Assembly: GCA_030549495.1 (NCBI GenBank)
Contig: JAUIRK010000278.1
Span: forward strand, 186,001 to 250,000
Source: Nectonema munidae
Lineage: Eukaryota > Nematomorpha > Nectonematoida > Nectonematidae
Length of the DNA stretch: 64,000 nucleotides
Direction of reading: 5' to 3'
Of the stretch, positions 22,091 to 32,892 are shown piece after piece (position 1 is the first letter of the stretch; each line of letters begins with the position of its first letter). A model generated the notes under the pieces. That model worked only from the letters and a program-made list of their open reading frames with translations, did not search any database and was not told the origin of the DNA. A program made the translations under genes and the position numbers.

Positions 22091-24960
22091 GCCATCTGTT
22101 GGTACTTGCCTGTGTTTAAGTGTTCCCTATTTGTGCCTAAACCTGTTTAAGTGCTTGCATGTGGTTAACTCCACCCTATTTGTGCCTGCCTTGGTCGGGT
22201 GCTCGCTGTGTTTGAGTGCTCCCTTTTTGAGCCTGCCTGTGTTTGAGTGCTCCTTGTTTGTGTCTGCCTGTGTTATAGTGCCCCATGTTTGAGTGCCTCC
22301 TGTTTATGCCTGCTTGTGTTTGAATGCCCCCTGTTGGTGTTTGCCTGTGTTAAAGTGCTCCCTTTTTGTGCCTGTTTCTGTTTAAGTGCTCGCTGTTTGT
22401 GCCTGCCTATGTTTAAATCAACCCTGTTTGTGCATGCGTGTGTTCTCCCTGTTTTAGTGCCTGCCTGTGTTTAAGTGCTCCTTTTTTCTGCTTGACTATT
22501 GTTTAAGTCCTACCTGTGTTTAAGTACTCCTTGTTTGTGCCTGCCTGTGTTTGAGTGCTTTCTATTTTGCCTGTGTGTGTTTGAGTGCCCTCTGTTGGTA
22601 CTTGCCTGTGTTTAATTGTTCCCTTTTTGTGCTTAAATCTGTTTAAGTGCTTGCATGTGGTTAAGTCCACCCTGTTTGTGCCTTCCTGTGTTTGAGTGCT
22701 CCTTGTTTGTGACTGCCTGTGTTTGAGTGCTTCCTGTTTGAACCTGCCTGTATTTGAGTGCTTCTTATTTGTGTCTGCCTGTGTTATTATGTCCCATGTT
22801 TGAGTCCCTCTTGTTTTTGCCTGCTTGTGCCTTGCTGTGTTTTAATGCGCCTTGTTGGTGCTTGCCTGTGTTAAAGTACTCCCTGTTAGTGCCTGCCTGT
22901 GTTTGAGTGCTCCTTGTTTGTGTCTGCCTGTGTTATAGTGCCCCATGTTTGAGTGCCTCCTGTTTATGCCTGATTGTGTTTGAATGCCCCTTGTTGGTGT
23001 TTGCCCGTGTTAAAATGCTCCCTTTTTGCGCCTGCCTGTGTTTAAGTCAACCCTGTTTGTGCCTACCTGTGTTTGAGTGCTCCCTGTTTGAGCCTTCCTG
23101 TGTTTGAGTGCTCCTTTTTTGTGACTGCCTGTGTTATAGTGCCCCATATTTGTGCCTGCCTCTGTTTGAGTGCCCCCTGTTGTTTGAGTGCCCCCTGTTT
23201 GTGTCTGTCCATGCTTGAGTGCCCCATATTTGTGCCTGCCTGTGTTTCAGTGCTTTCTGTTTGTGCCTGCCTGTGTTTGTGTTCTCCTTGTTTGTGCGTT
23301 CCTGTGTTTGTGTGGCCCCTGTAGGTTTTTACGTGTTTTAAAGTGCTCCCTTTTTCTGCCTGAATCTGTTTAAGTTTTACCTGTTTGTGCTTGCATGTGT
23401 TTAAGTTTTCCCTGTTTGTGCCTGCCTGTGTTTAAATCCTCCCTGTTTGTGCCTGCCTGTGTTTGAGTGCTCCCTGTTTGTGCCTGCCTGTGTTTGAGTG
23501 CTCCCTGTTTGAACCTGCCTGTATTTGAGTGCTCCTTATTTGTGTCTGCCTGTGTTATAGTGTCCCATGTTTGAGTCCCTCTTGTTTTTGCCTGCTTGTG
23601 CCTTGCTGTATTTGAATGTGCCTTGTTGGTGCTTGCCTGTGTTAAAGTACTCCCTGTTAGTGCCTGCCTGTGTTTGAGTGCTCCCTTTTTGAGCCTGCCT
23701 GTGTTTGGGTGCTCCTTGTTTGTGTCTGCCTGTGTTATAGTGCCTCCTGTTTATGCCTGATTGTGTTTGAATGCCCCTTGTTGGTGTTTGCCCCTGTTAA
23801 AGTGCTCCCTTTTTGCGCCTGCCTGTGTTTAAGTCAACCCTGTTTGTGCCTGCTGTGTTTGAGTGCTCCCTGTTTGAGCCTTTCTGTGTTTGAGTGCTCC
23901 TTGTTTGTGACTGCCTGTGTTATAGTGTCCCATGTTTGAGTCCCTCTTGTTTTTGCCTGCTTGTGCCTTCCTGTGTTTGAATGCCCCTTGTTGGTGCTTG
24001 CTTGTGTTAAAGTACTCCCTTTTTAAGCCTGAATCTGTTTAAGTGCTCCCTGTGTTTATGTCCACCCTGTTTGTACCTGCGTGTGTTGGGTTTTCCCTGT
24101 TTGAGTCCTTGTTTGAACCTGCCTGTGTTTGGGTGCTCCTTGTTTGTGTCTGCCTGTGTTATAGTGGCCCATGTTTGAGTGTCTCCTGTTTATGCCTTAT
24201 TGTGTTTAAATGGACCCTGTTGGTGTTTGCCTGTTTTAAAGTGCTCCCTTTTTGTGCCTGTCTCTGTTTAAGTGCTCTCTGTTTGTGCCTGCCTGTGTTT
24301 AAGTCAACCCTATTTGTGCCTGCGTATGTTGGGTTCTCCCTGTTTGAGTGCCTGCCTGTGTTTAAGTGCTCATTGTTTCTGCTTGACTATTGTTTAAGTC
24401 CTACCTGTGTTTAAGTGCTCCTTGTTTGTGCCTGCCTGCGTTTGAGTGCTCCCCATTTTGCCTATGTGTGTTTGAGTGCCCTCTGTTGGTACTTGCCTGT
24501 GTTTAAGTGTTCCCTTTTTGTGCCTAAATCTGTTTAAGTGCTTGCATGTGGTTAGGTCCACACTCTTTGTGCCTGCCTGTGTCGGGTGCTCGCTGTTTTT
24601 GAGTGCCTGTCTGTGTTTAAGTGCTCCCTTCTCTCCTTGCCCTCGATGTTTGTGTCTGACTGTGTTTGGATGCTCCCTGTTGATTTAGTGCTCGTTGTTT
24701 GTTAATGCCTGTGTTTGAGTGCTGTCTGTTTGTAACTGCCTGTGTTTGAGTGTTACTTGTTTGCGCCTGCCTGTGTCTAAGTGCTGGCCGTTTGTGCCTG
24801 CCTGTGTTTAATTCCACCTTGTTTGTGCTTGCGTATGTTGGGTTTTCCCTATTTAAGTGCTTGCCTCTGTTGTGTTCCCTGTTTCTGCCTGCTTATTGTT
24901 TAAGTCCTACGTGTGTTTAAGTGCTCCTTGTTTGTGCCTGACCGTGTTTGGGTGCTTCCT

Positions 24961-27229
24961 GTTGATTGAGTGCTCGTCGTTTGTTCCTGCCTGTGTTTGA
25001 GTGCTCCCTGTTTTTGCCTGTATGTGCTTCCTGTTTGTACCTTCTTATGTTTGAGTGCCCTCTGTTGGTGCTTGTCTGTGTTAAAATGCTCCCTTTTTGT
25101 GCCTGAATCTGTTTAAGTGCTCCCTGTTTGAGCTTGCATGTGTTTAAGTGTTCCCTGTTTGTGCCAGCCTATGTTTAAGTCCTCCCTGTTAGTGCCTGCC
25201 TGTGTTTGAGTGCTCCCTTTTTGAGCCTGCCTGTGTTTGGGTGCTCCTTGTTTGTGTCTGCCTGTGTTATAGTGCCCCATGTTTGAGTGCCTCCTGTTTA
25301 TGCCTGCTTGTGTTTGAATGCCCCCTGTTGGTGTTTGCCTGTGTTAAAGTGCTCCCTTTTTGTGCCTGTTTCTGTTTAAGTGCTCTTGTTTGTCTGCCTA
25401 TGTTTAGGTCAACTCTGTTTGTGCATGCGTGTGTTGGGTTCTCCCTGTTTGAGTGCCTGCCTGTGTTTAAGTGCTCCTTGTTTCTGTGACTATTGTTTAG
25501 TCTACCTGTGTTTAAGTACTCCTTGTTTGTGCCTGCCTGTGTTTGAGTGCTCCCTATTTTGCCTTGTGTGTTTGAGTGCCCTCTTTGTTGCCTGTGTTTA
25601 TTGAATGCCCCCTGTTGGTGCTTGCCTGTGTTAAAGTGCTCCCTTTTTGCGCCTGTCTGTGTTTAAGTCAACCCTGTTTGTGCCTTCCTGTGTTTGAGTG
25701 CTCCCTGTTTGAGCCTTCCTTGTGTTTGAATGCTCCTTGTTTGTGACTGCCTGTGTTATAGTGGCCCTTGTTTGTGCCTGCCTCTGTTTGAGTGCCTCCT
25801 GTTGTTTGAGTGCTCCCTGTTTGTGTCTGTCCGGGCTTGAGTGCCCCATATTTGTGCCTGCCTATGTTTAAGTGCCTTCTGTTTGTGCCTGCCTGTGTTT
25901 GTGTCCTCCTTGTTTCTGTGTTCCTGTGTTTGTGTGGCCCCTGTAGGTGTTTACCTGTTTTAAAGTGCTCCCTTTTTCTGCCTGAATATGTTTAAGTTTT
26001 ACCTGTTTGTGCTTGCATGTGTTTAAGTTTTCCCTGTTTGTGCCTGCCTTTGTTTAAATCCTCCCTGTTTGTGCCTGCCTGTGTTTGAGTGCTCCCTGTT
26101 TGTGCCTGCCTGTGTTTGAGTGCTACCTGTTTGAATCTGCCTGTGTTTGAGTGCTCCTTATTTGTGTCTGCCTGTTATAGTGTCCCATGTTTGAGTCCCT
26201 CTTGTTTTTGCCTGCTTGTGCCTTCCTGTGTTTGAATGCCCCTTGTTAGTGCTTGCCTGTGTTAAAGTACTCCCTTTTTGAGCCTGAATCTGTTTAAGTG
26301 CTCCCTGTTTGTGCCTGCCTGTGTTTAAGTCCACCCTGTTTGTACCTGCGTGTGTTGGGTTTTCCCTGTTTGAGCCCTTGTTTGAACCTGCCTGCGTTTG
26401 AGTGCTCCGTGTTTGTGTTTGCCTGTGTTATAGTTCCCCATGTTTGAGTGCCTCCTGTTTATGCCTCATTGTGTTTGAATGCCCCCTGTTGGTGTTTGCC
26501 TGTGTTAATGTGCTCCCTTTTTGTGCCTGTCTCTGTTTAAGTACTCTCTGTTTGTGCCTGCCTGTGTTTAAGTCAACCCTATTTGTGCCTGCGTGTGTTG
26601 GGTTCTCCCTGTTTGAGTGCCTGCCTGTGTTTAAGTGCTCCTTGTTTCTGCTTGACTATTGTTTAAGTCCTACCTGTGTTTAAGTGCTCCTTGTTTGTGC
26701 CTGCCTGCGTTTGAGTGCTCCCTATTTTGCCTATGTGTGTTTGAGTGCCCTCTGTTGGTACTTGCCTGTGTTTAAGTGTTCCCTTTTTGTGCCTAAATCT
26801 GTTTAAGTGCTTGCATGTGGTTAAGTCCACACTGTTTGTGCCTGCCTGTGTCGGATGCTCGCTGTTTTTGAGTGCCTGCCTGTGTTTAAGTGCTCCCTTC
26901 TCTCCTTGCCCTCGTTGTTTGTGTCTGACTGTGTTTGGATGCTCCCTGTTGATTTAGTGCTCGTTGTTTGTTAATGCCTGTGTTTGAGTGCTGTCTGTTT
27001 GTAACTGCCTGTGTTTGAGTGTTACTTGTTTGCGCCTGCCTGTGTCTAAGTGCTGGCTGTTTGTGCCTGCCTGTGTTTAATTCCACCTTGTTTGTGCTTG
27101 CGTATGTTGGGTTTTCCCTATTTGAGTGCCTGCCTGTGTTGTGTTCCCTGTTTCTGCCTGCTTATTGTTTAAGTCCTACCTGTGTTTAAGTGCTCCTTGT
27201 TTGTGCCTGACCGTGTTTGGGTGCTTCCT
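24961..27229 (+). repeat. Higher-order unit, long form (2269 bp)
   Basis: The unit is defined from one GTTGATTGAGTGCTCGT marker to the next. Variant monomers in order include the GAGCTTGCATG segment, the GTTATAGTGCCCC segment, two GAATGCCCCC motifs about 300 bp apart, the GCTTGAGTGCCCC module, and a CTCCCTTCTCTCCTT pyrimidine run. The block between the two GAATGCCCCC motifs (about 25317-25604) shows several small deletions in this copy. Confidence 0.85.
26893..26907 (+). repeat. Pyrimidine run specific to the higher-order unit
   Basis: The run CTCCCTTCTCTCCTT occurs once per higher-order unit, followed by GCCCTCGTTG or GCCCTCGATG. Equivalent copies lie near 14959, 24625, 29175, 31158, 32556, 43758, 46005, 48269, 50253, 52526, 54771, 57009, 58991 and 61009. 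It is the least monomer-like part of the unit and includes one of its few CpG steps. Confidence 0.75.
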
Positions 27230-29510
27230 GTTGATTGAGTGCTCGTCGTTTGTTCCTGCCTGTGTTTGAGTGCTCCCTGTTTTTGCCTGTATGTGCTTCC
27301 TGTTTGTACCTTCCTATGTTTGAGTGCCCTCTGTTGGTGCTTGTCTGTGTTAAAATGCTCCCTTTTTGTGCCTGAATCTGTTTAAGTGCTCCCTGTTTGA
27401 GCTTGCATGTGTTTAAGTGTTCCCTGTTTGTGCCAGCCTATGTTTAAGTCCTCCCTGTTAGTGCCTGCCTGTGTTTGAGTGCTCCCTTTTTGAGCCTGCC
27501 TGTGTTTGGGTGCTCCTTGTTTGTGTCTGCCTGTGTTATAGTGCCCCATGTTTGAGTGCCTCCTGTTTATGCCTGCTTGTGTTTGAATGCCCCCTGTTGG
27601 TGTTTGCCTGTGTTAAAGTGCTCCCTTTTTGTGCCTGTTTCTGTTTAAGTGCTCGCTGTTTGTGCCTGCCTATGTTTAGGTCAACTCTGTTTGTGCATGC
27701 GTGTGTTGGGTTCTCCCTGTTTGAGTGCCTGCCTGTGTTTAAGTGCTCCTTGTTTCTGCTTGACTATTGTTTAAGTCCTACCTGTGTTTAAGTACTCCTT
27801 GTTTGTGCCTGCCTGTGTTTGAGTGCTCCCTATTTTGCCTGTGTGTGTTTGAGTGCCCTCTGTTGGTACTTGCCTGTGTTTATTGAATGCCCCCTGTTGG
27901 TGCTTGCCTGTGTTAAAGTGCTCCCTTTTTGCGCCTGACTGTGTTTAAGTCAACCCTGTTTGTGCCTTCCTGTGTTTGAGTGCTCCCTGTTTGAGCCTTC
28001 CTTTGTTTGAATGCTCCTTGTTTGTGACTGCCTGTGTTATAGTGGCCCTTGTTTGTGCCTGCCTCTGTTTGAGTGCCTCCTGTTGTTTGAGTGCTCCCTG
28101 TTTGTGTCTGTCCGGGCTTGAGTGCCCCATATTTGTGCCTGCCTATGTTTAAGTGCCTTCTGTTTGTGCCTGCCTGTGTTTGTGTCCTCCTTGTTTCTGT
28201 GTTCCTGTGTTTGTGTGGCCCCTGTAGGTGTTTACCTGTTTTAAAGTGCTCCCTTTTTCTGCCTGAATATGTTTAAGTTTTACCTGTTTGTGCTTGCATG
28301 TGTTTAAGTTTTCCCTGTTTGTGCCTGCCTTTGTTTAAATCCTCCCTGTTTGTGCCTGCCTATGTTTGAGTGCTCCCTGTTTGTGCCTGCCTGTGTTTGA
28401 GTGCTCCCTGTTTGAATCTGCCTGTGTTTGAGTGCTCCTTATTTGTGTCTGCCTGTTATAGTGTCCCATGTTTGAGTCCCTCTTGTTTTTGCCTGCTTGT
28501 GCCTTCCTGTGTTTGAATGCCCCTTGTTAGTGCTTGCCTGTGTTAAAGTACTCCCTTTTTGAGCCTGAATCTATTTAAGTGCTCCCTGTTTGTGCCTGCC
28601 TGTGTTTAAGTCCACCCTGTTTGTACCTGGGTGTGTTGGGTTTTCCCTGTTTGAGCCCTTGTTTGAACCTGCCTGCGTTTGAGTGCTCCGTGTTTGTGTT
28701 TGCCGGTGTTATAGTTCCCCATGTTTGAGTGCCTCCTGTTTATGCCTCATTGTGTTTAAATGGACCCTGTTGGTGTTTGCCTGTTTTAAAGTGCTCCCTT
28801 TTTGTGCCTGTCTCTGTTTAAGTGCTCTCTGTTTGTGCCTGCCTGTGTTTAAGTCAACCCTATTTGTGCCTGCGTGTGTTGGGTTCTCCCTGTTTGAGTG
28901 CCTGCCTGTGTTTAAGTGCTCATTGTTTCTGCTTGACTATTGTTTAAGTCCTACCTGTGTTTAAGTGCTCCTTGTTTGTGCCTGCCTGCGTTTGAGTGCT
29001 CCCTATTTTGCCTATGTGTGTTTGAGTGCCCTCTGTTGGTACTTGCCTGTGTTTAAGTGTTCCCTTTTTGTGCCTAAATCTGTTTAAGTGCTTGCATGTG
29101 GTTAGGTCCACACTGTTTGTGCCTGCCTGTGTCGGGTGCTCGCTGTTTTTGAGTGCCTGTCTGTGTTTAAGTGCTCCCTTCTCTCCTTGCCCTCGATGTT
29201 TGTGTCTGACTGTGTTTGGATGCTCCCTGTTGATTTAGTGCTCGTTGTTTGTTAATGCCTGTGTTTGAGTGCTGTCTGTTTGTAACTGCCTGTGTTTGAG
29301 TGTTACTTGTTTGCGCCTGCCTGTGTCTAAGTGCTGGCCGTTTGTGCCTGCCTGTGTTTAATTCCACCTTGTTTGTGCTTGCGTATGTTGGGTTTTCCCT
29401 ATTTAAGTGCTTGCCTGTGTTGTGTTCCCTGTTTCTGCCTGCTTATTGTTTAAGTCCTACCTGTGTTTAAGTGCTCCTTGTTTGTGCCTGACCGTGTTTG
29501 GGTGCTTCCT
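27230..29510 (+). repeat. Higher-order unit, long form (2281 bp)
   Basis: This is the cleanest long unit. The two GAATGCCCCC motifs start at 27585 and 27885, exactly 300 bp apart, with regular monomers between them. It carries the private variant TTTAAATGGACCC (about 28756), shared with units at 43.3, 47.8 and 56.6 kb. It is a good reference for aligning all other units. Confidence 0.88.
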
Positions 29511-31487
29511 GTTGATTGAGTGCTCGTCGTTTGTTCCTGCCTGTGTTTGAGTGCTCCCTGTTTTTGCCTGTATGTGCTTCCTGTTTGTACCTTCCTATGT
29601 TTGAGTGCCCTCTGTTGGTGCTTGTCTGTGTTAAAATGCTCCCTTTTTGTGCCTGAATCTGTTTAAGTGCTCCCTGTTTGAGCTTGCATGTGTTTAAGTG
29701 TTCCCTGTTTGTGCCAGCCTATGTTTAAGTCCTCCCTGTTAGTGCCTGCCTGTGTTTGAGTGCTCCCTTTTTGAGCCTGCTTGTGTTTGGGTGCTCTTTG
29801 TTTGTGTCTGCCTGTGTTATAGTGCCCCATGTTTGAGTGCCTCCTGTTTATGCCTGCTTGTTTTTGAATGCCCCCTGTTGGTGCTTGCCTGTGTTAAAGT
29901 GTTCCCTTTTTGCGCCTGTCTGTATTTAAGTCAACCCTGTTTGTGCCTTCCTGTATTTGAGTGCTCCCTGTTTGAGCCTTCCTGTGTTTGAATGCTCCTT
30001 GTTTGTGACTGCCTGTGTTATAGTGGCCCTTGTTTGTGCCTGCCTATGTTTGAGTGCCTCCTGTTGTTTGAGTGCTCCCTGTTTGTGTCTGTCCGTGCTT
30101 GAGTGCCCCATATTTGTGCCTGCCTATGTTTGAGTGCCTTCTGTTTGTGCCTGTCTGTGTTTGTGTCCTTCTTGTTTGTGCGTTCCTGTGTTTGTGTGGC
30201 CCCTGTAGGTGTTTACCTGTTTTAAAGTGCTCCCTTTTTCTGCCTGAATCTGTTTAAGTTTTACCTGTTTGGGCTTGCATGTGTTTAAGTTTTCCCTGTT
30301 TGTGCCTGCCTGTGTTTAAATCCTCCCTGTTTGTGCCTGCCTGTGTTTGAGTGCTCCCTGTTTGTGCCTGCCTGTTTTTGAGTGCTCCCTGTTTGAATCT
30401 GCCTGTGTTTGAGTGCTCCTTATTTGTGTCTGCCTGTGTTATAGTGTCCCATGTTTGAGTCCCTCTTGTTTTTGCCTGCTTGTGCCTTCCTGTGTTTGAA
30501 TGCCCCTTGTTAGTGCTTGCCTGTGTTAAAGTACTCCCTTTTTGAGCCTGAATCTGTTTAAGTGCTCCCTGTTTGTGCCTGCCTGTGTTTAAGTCCACCC
30601 TGTTTGTACCTACATGTGTTGGGTTTTCCCTGTTTGAGCCCTTGTTTGAACCTGCCTGCGTTTGAGTGCTCCGTGTTTGTGTTTGCCTGTGTTATAGTTC
30701 CCCATGTTTGAGTGCCTCCTGTTTATGCTTCATTGTGTTTGAATGCCCCCTGTTGGTGTTTGCCTGTGTTAAAGTGCTCCCTTTTTGTGCTTGTCTCTGT
30801 TTAAGTGCTCTCTGTTTGTGCCTGCCTGTGTTTAAGTCAACCCTATTTGTGCCTGCGTGTGTTGGGTTGTCCCTGTTTGAGTGCCTGCCTGTGTTTAAGT
30901 ACTCCTTGTTTCTGCTTTACTATTGTTTAAGTCCTACCTGTGTTTAAGTGCTCCTTGTTTGTGCCTGCCTGCGTTTGAGTGCTCCCTATTTTGCCTATGT
31001 GTGTTTGAGTGCCCTCTGTTGGTACTTGCCTGTGTTTAAGTGTTCCCTTTTTGTGCCTAAATCTGTTTAAGTGCTTGCATGTGGTTAAGTCCACACTGTT
31101 TGTGCCTGCCTGTGTCGGATGCTCGCTGTTTTTGAGTGCCTGCCTGTGTTTAAGTGCTCCCTTCTCTCCTTGCCCTCGTTGTTTGTGTCTGACTGTGTTT
31201 GGATGCTCCCTGTTGATTTAGTGCTCGTTGAATGCCAGTGTTTGAGTGCTGTCTGATTGTAACTGCCTGTGTTTGAGTGTCACTTGTTTGCGCCTGCCTG
31301 TGTCTAAGTGCTGGCTGTTTGTGCCTGCCTGTGTTTAATTCCACCTTGTTTGTGCTTGCGTATGTTGGGTTTTCCCTATTTGAGTGCCTGCCTGTGTTGT
31401 GTTCCCTGTTTCTGCCTGCTTATTGTTTAAGTCCTACCTGTGTTTAAGTGCTCCTTGTTTGTGCCTGACCGTGTTTGGGTGCTTCCT
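29511..31487 (+). repeat. Higher-order unit, short form (1977 bp)
   Basis: The order of variants is as in the long unit, but one GAATGCCCCCTGTTGG motif (about 29864) replaces the two motifs and the 300 bp between them. The length difference from the preceding unit (304 bp) fits loss of that block. This unit is nearly identical to 48605-50588. Confidence 0.87.
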
Positions 31488-32892
31488 GTTGATTGAGTGC
31501 TCGTCGTTTGTTCCTGCCTGTGTTTGAGTGCTCCCTGTTTTTGCCTGTATATGCTTCCTGTTTGTACCTTCCTATGTTTGAGTGCCCTCTGTTGGTGCTT
31601 GTCTGTGTTAAAGTGCTCCCTTTTTGTGCCTGAATCTGTTTAAGTGCTCCCTGTTTGAGCTTGCATGTGTTTAAGTGTTCCCTGTTTGTGCCAGCCTGTG
31701 TTTAAGTCCTCCCTGTTAGTGCCTGCCTGTGTTTGAGTGCTCCCTTTTTGAGCCTGCCTGTGTTTGGGTGCTCCTTGTTTGTGTCTGCCTGTGTTATAGT
31801 GCCCCATGTTTGAGTGCCTCCTGTTTATGCCTGCTTGTTTTTGAATGCCCCCTGTTAGTGCTTGCCTGTGTTAAAGTGCTCCCTTTTTACGCCTGTCTGT
31901 GTTTAAGTCAACCCTGTTTGTGCCTTCCTGTGTTTGAGTGCTCCCTGTTTGAGCCTTCCTGTGTTTGAATGCTCCTTGTTTGTGACTGCCTGTGTTATAG
32001 TGGCCCTTGTTTGTGCCTGCCTCTGTTTGAGTGCCTCCTGTTGTTTGAGTGCTCCTTGTTTGTGTCTGTCCGTGCTTGAGTGCCCATATTTGTGCCTGCC
32101 TATGTTTGAGTGCCTCCTGTTTATGCCTCATTGTGTTTAAATGGACCCTGTTGGTGTTTGCCTGTTTTAAAGTGCTCCCTTTTTGTGCCTGTCTCTGTTT
32201 AAGTGCTCCCTGTTTGTGCCTGCCTGTGTTTAAGTCAACCCTGTTTGTGCCTGCGTGTGTTGGGTTTTCCCTGTTTGAGTGCCTGCCTGTGTTTAAGTGC
32301 TCCTTGTTTCTGCTTGACTATTGTTTAAGTCCTACCTGTGTTTAAGTGCTCCTTGTTTGTGCCTGCCTGCGTTTGAGTGCTCCCTATTTTGCCTATGTGT
32401 GTTTGAGTGCCCTCTGTTGGTACTTGCCTGTGTTTAAGTGTTCCCTTTTTGTGCCTAAATCTGTTTAAGTGCTTGCATGTGGTTAAGTCCACACTGTTTG
32501 TGCCTGCCTGTGTCGGGTGCTCGCTGTTTTTGAGTGCCTGCCTGTGTTTAAGTGCTCCCTTCTCTCCTTGCCCTCGTTGTTTGTGTCTGACTGTGTTTGG
32601 ATGCTCCCTGTTGATTTAGTGCTCGTTGTTTGTTAATGCCTGTGTTTGAGTGCTGTCTGTTTGTAACTGCCTGTGTTTGAGTGTCACTTGTTTGCGCCTG
32701 CCTGTGTCTAAGTGCTAGCTGTTTGTGCCTGCCTGTGTTTAATTCCACCTTGTTTGTGCTTGCGTATGTTGGGTTCTCCTTATTTGAGTGCCTGCCTGTG
32801 TTGTGTTCCCTGTTTTTGCTTGCTTATTGTTTAAGTCCTACCTGTGTTTAAGTGCTCCTTGTTTGTGCCTGTCCCTGTTTGGGTGTCTTCCT
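31488..32892 (+). repeat. Higher-order unit, doubly shortened (1405 bp)
   Basis: It has the short-form junction near 31845 and a second loss of about 575 bp. Near 32101 a monomer that normally leads into the GCTTGAGTGCCCC module jumps straight to TGCCTCCTGTTTATGCCTCA, which in the preceding unit lies about 579 bp further on. The join falls within TGTTTGAGTGCC, common to both sites, as expected for recombination between misaligned monomers. Confidence 0.8.

Larger units (their letters stand above)
2091..24960 (+). repeat. Array domain I: mixed modules with nested duplications
   Basis: In this part the 31-bp monomers form modules of about 0.6-1.4 kb. One marker is the segment around GTGCTTGAGTGCCCC, seen near 2507, 3295, 4168, 6267, 8490, 9098, 9957, 12775, 15856, 16715, 17442, 18270, 21142 and 23212. 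The higher-order marker GTTGATTGAGTGCTCGT is rare here (2280, 15287 in variant form, 20572) compared with domains II and III. Pairwise duplications at several offsets overlay the modules and are listed separately. The sequence is homogeneous satellite with no inserted gene or mobile element visible. Confidence 0.85.
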
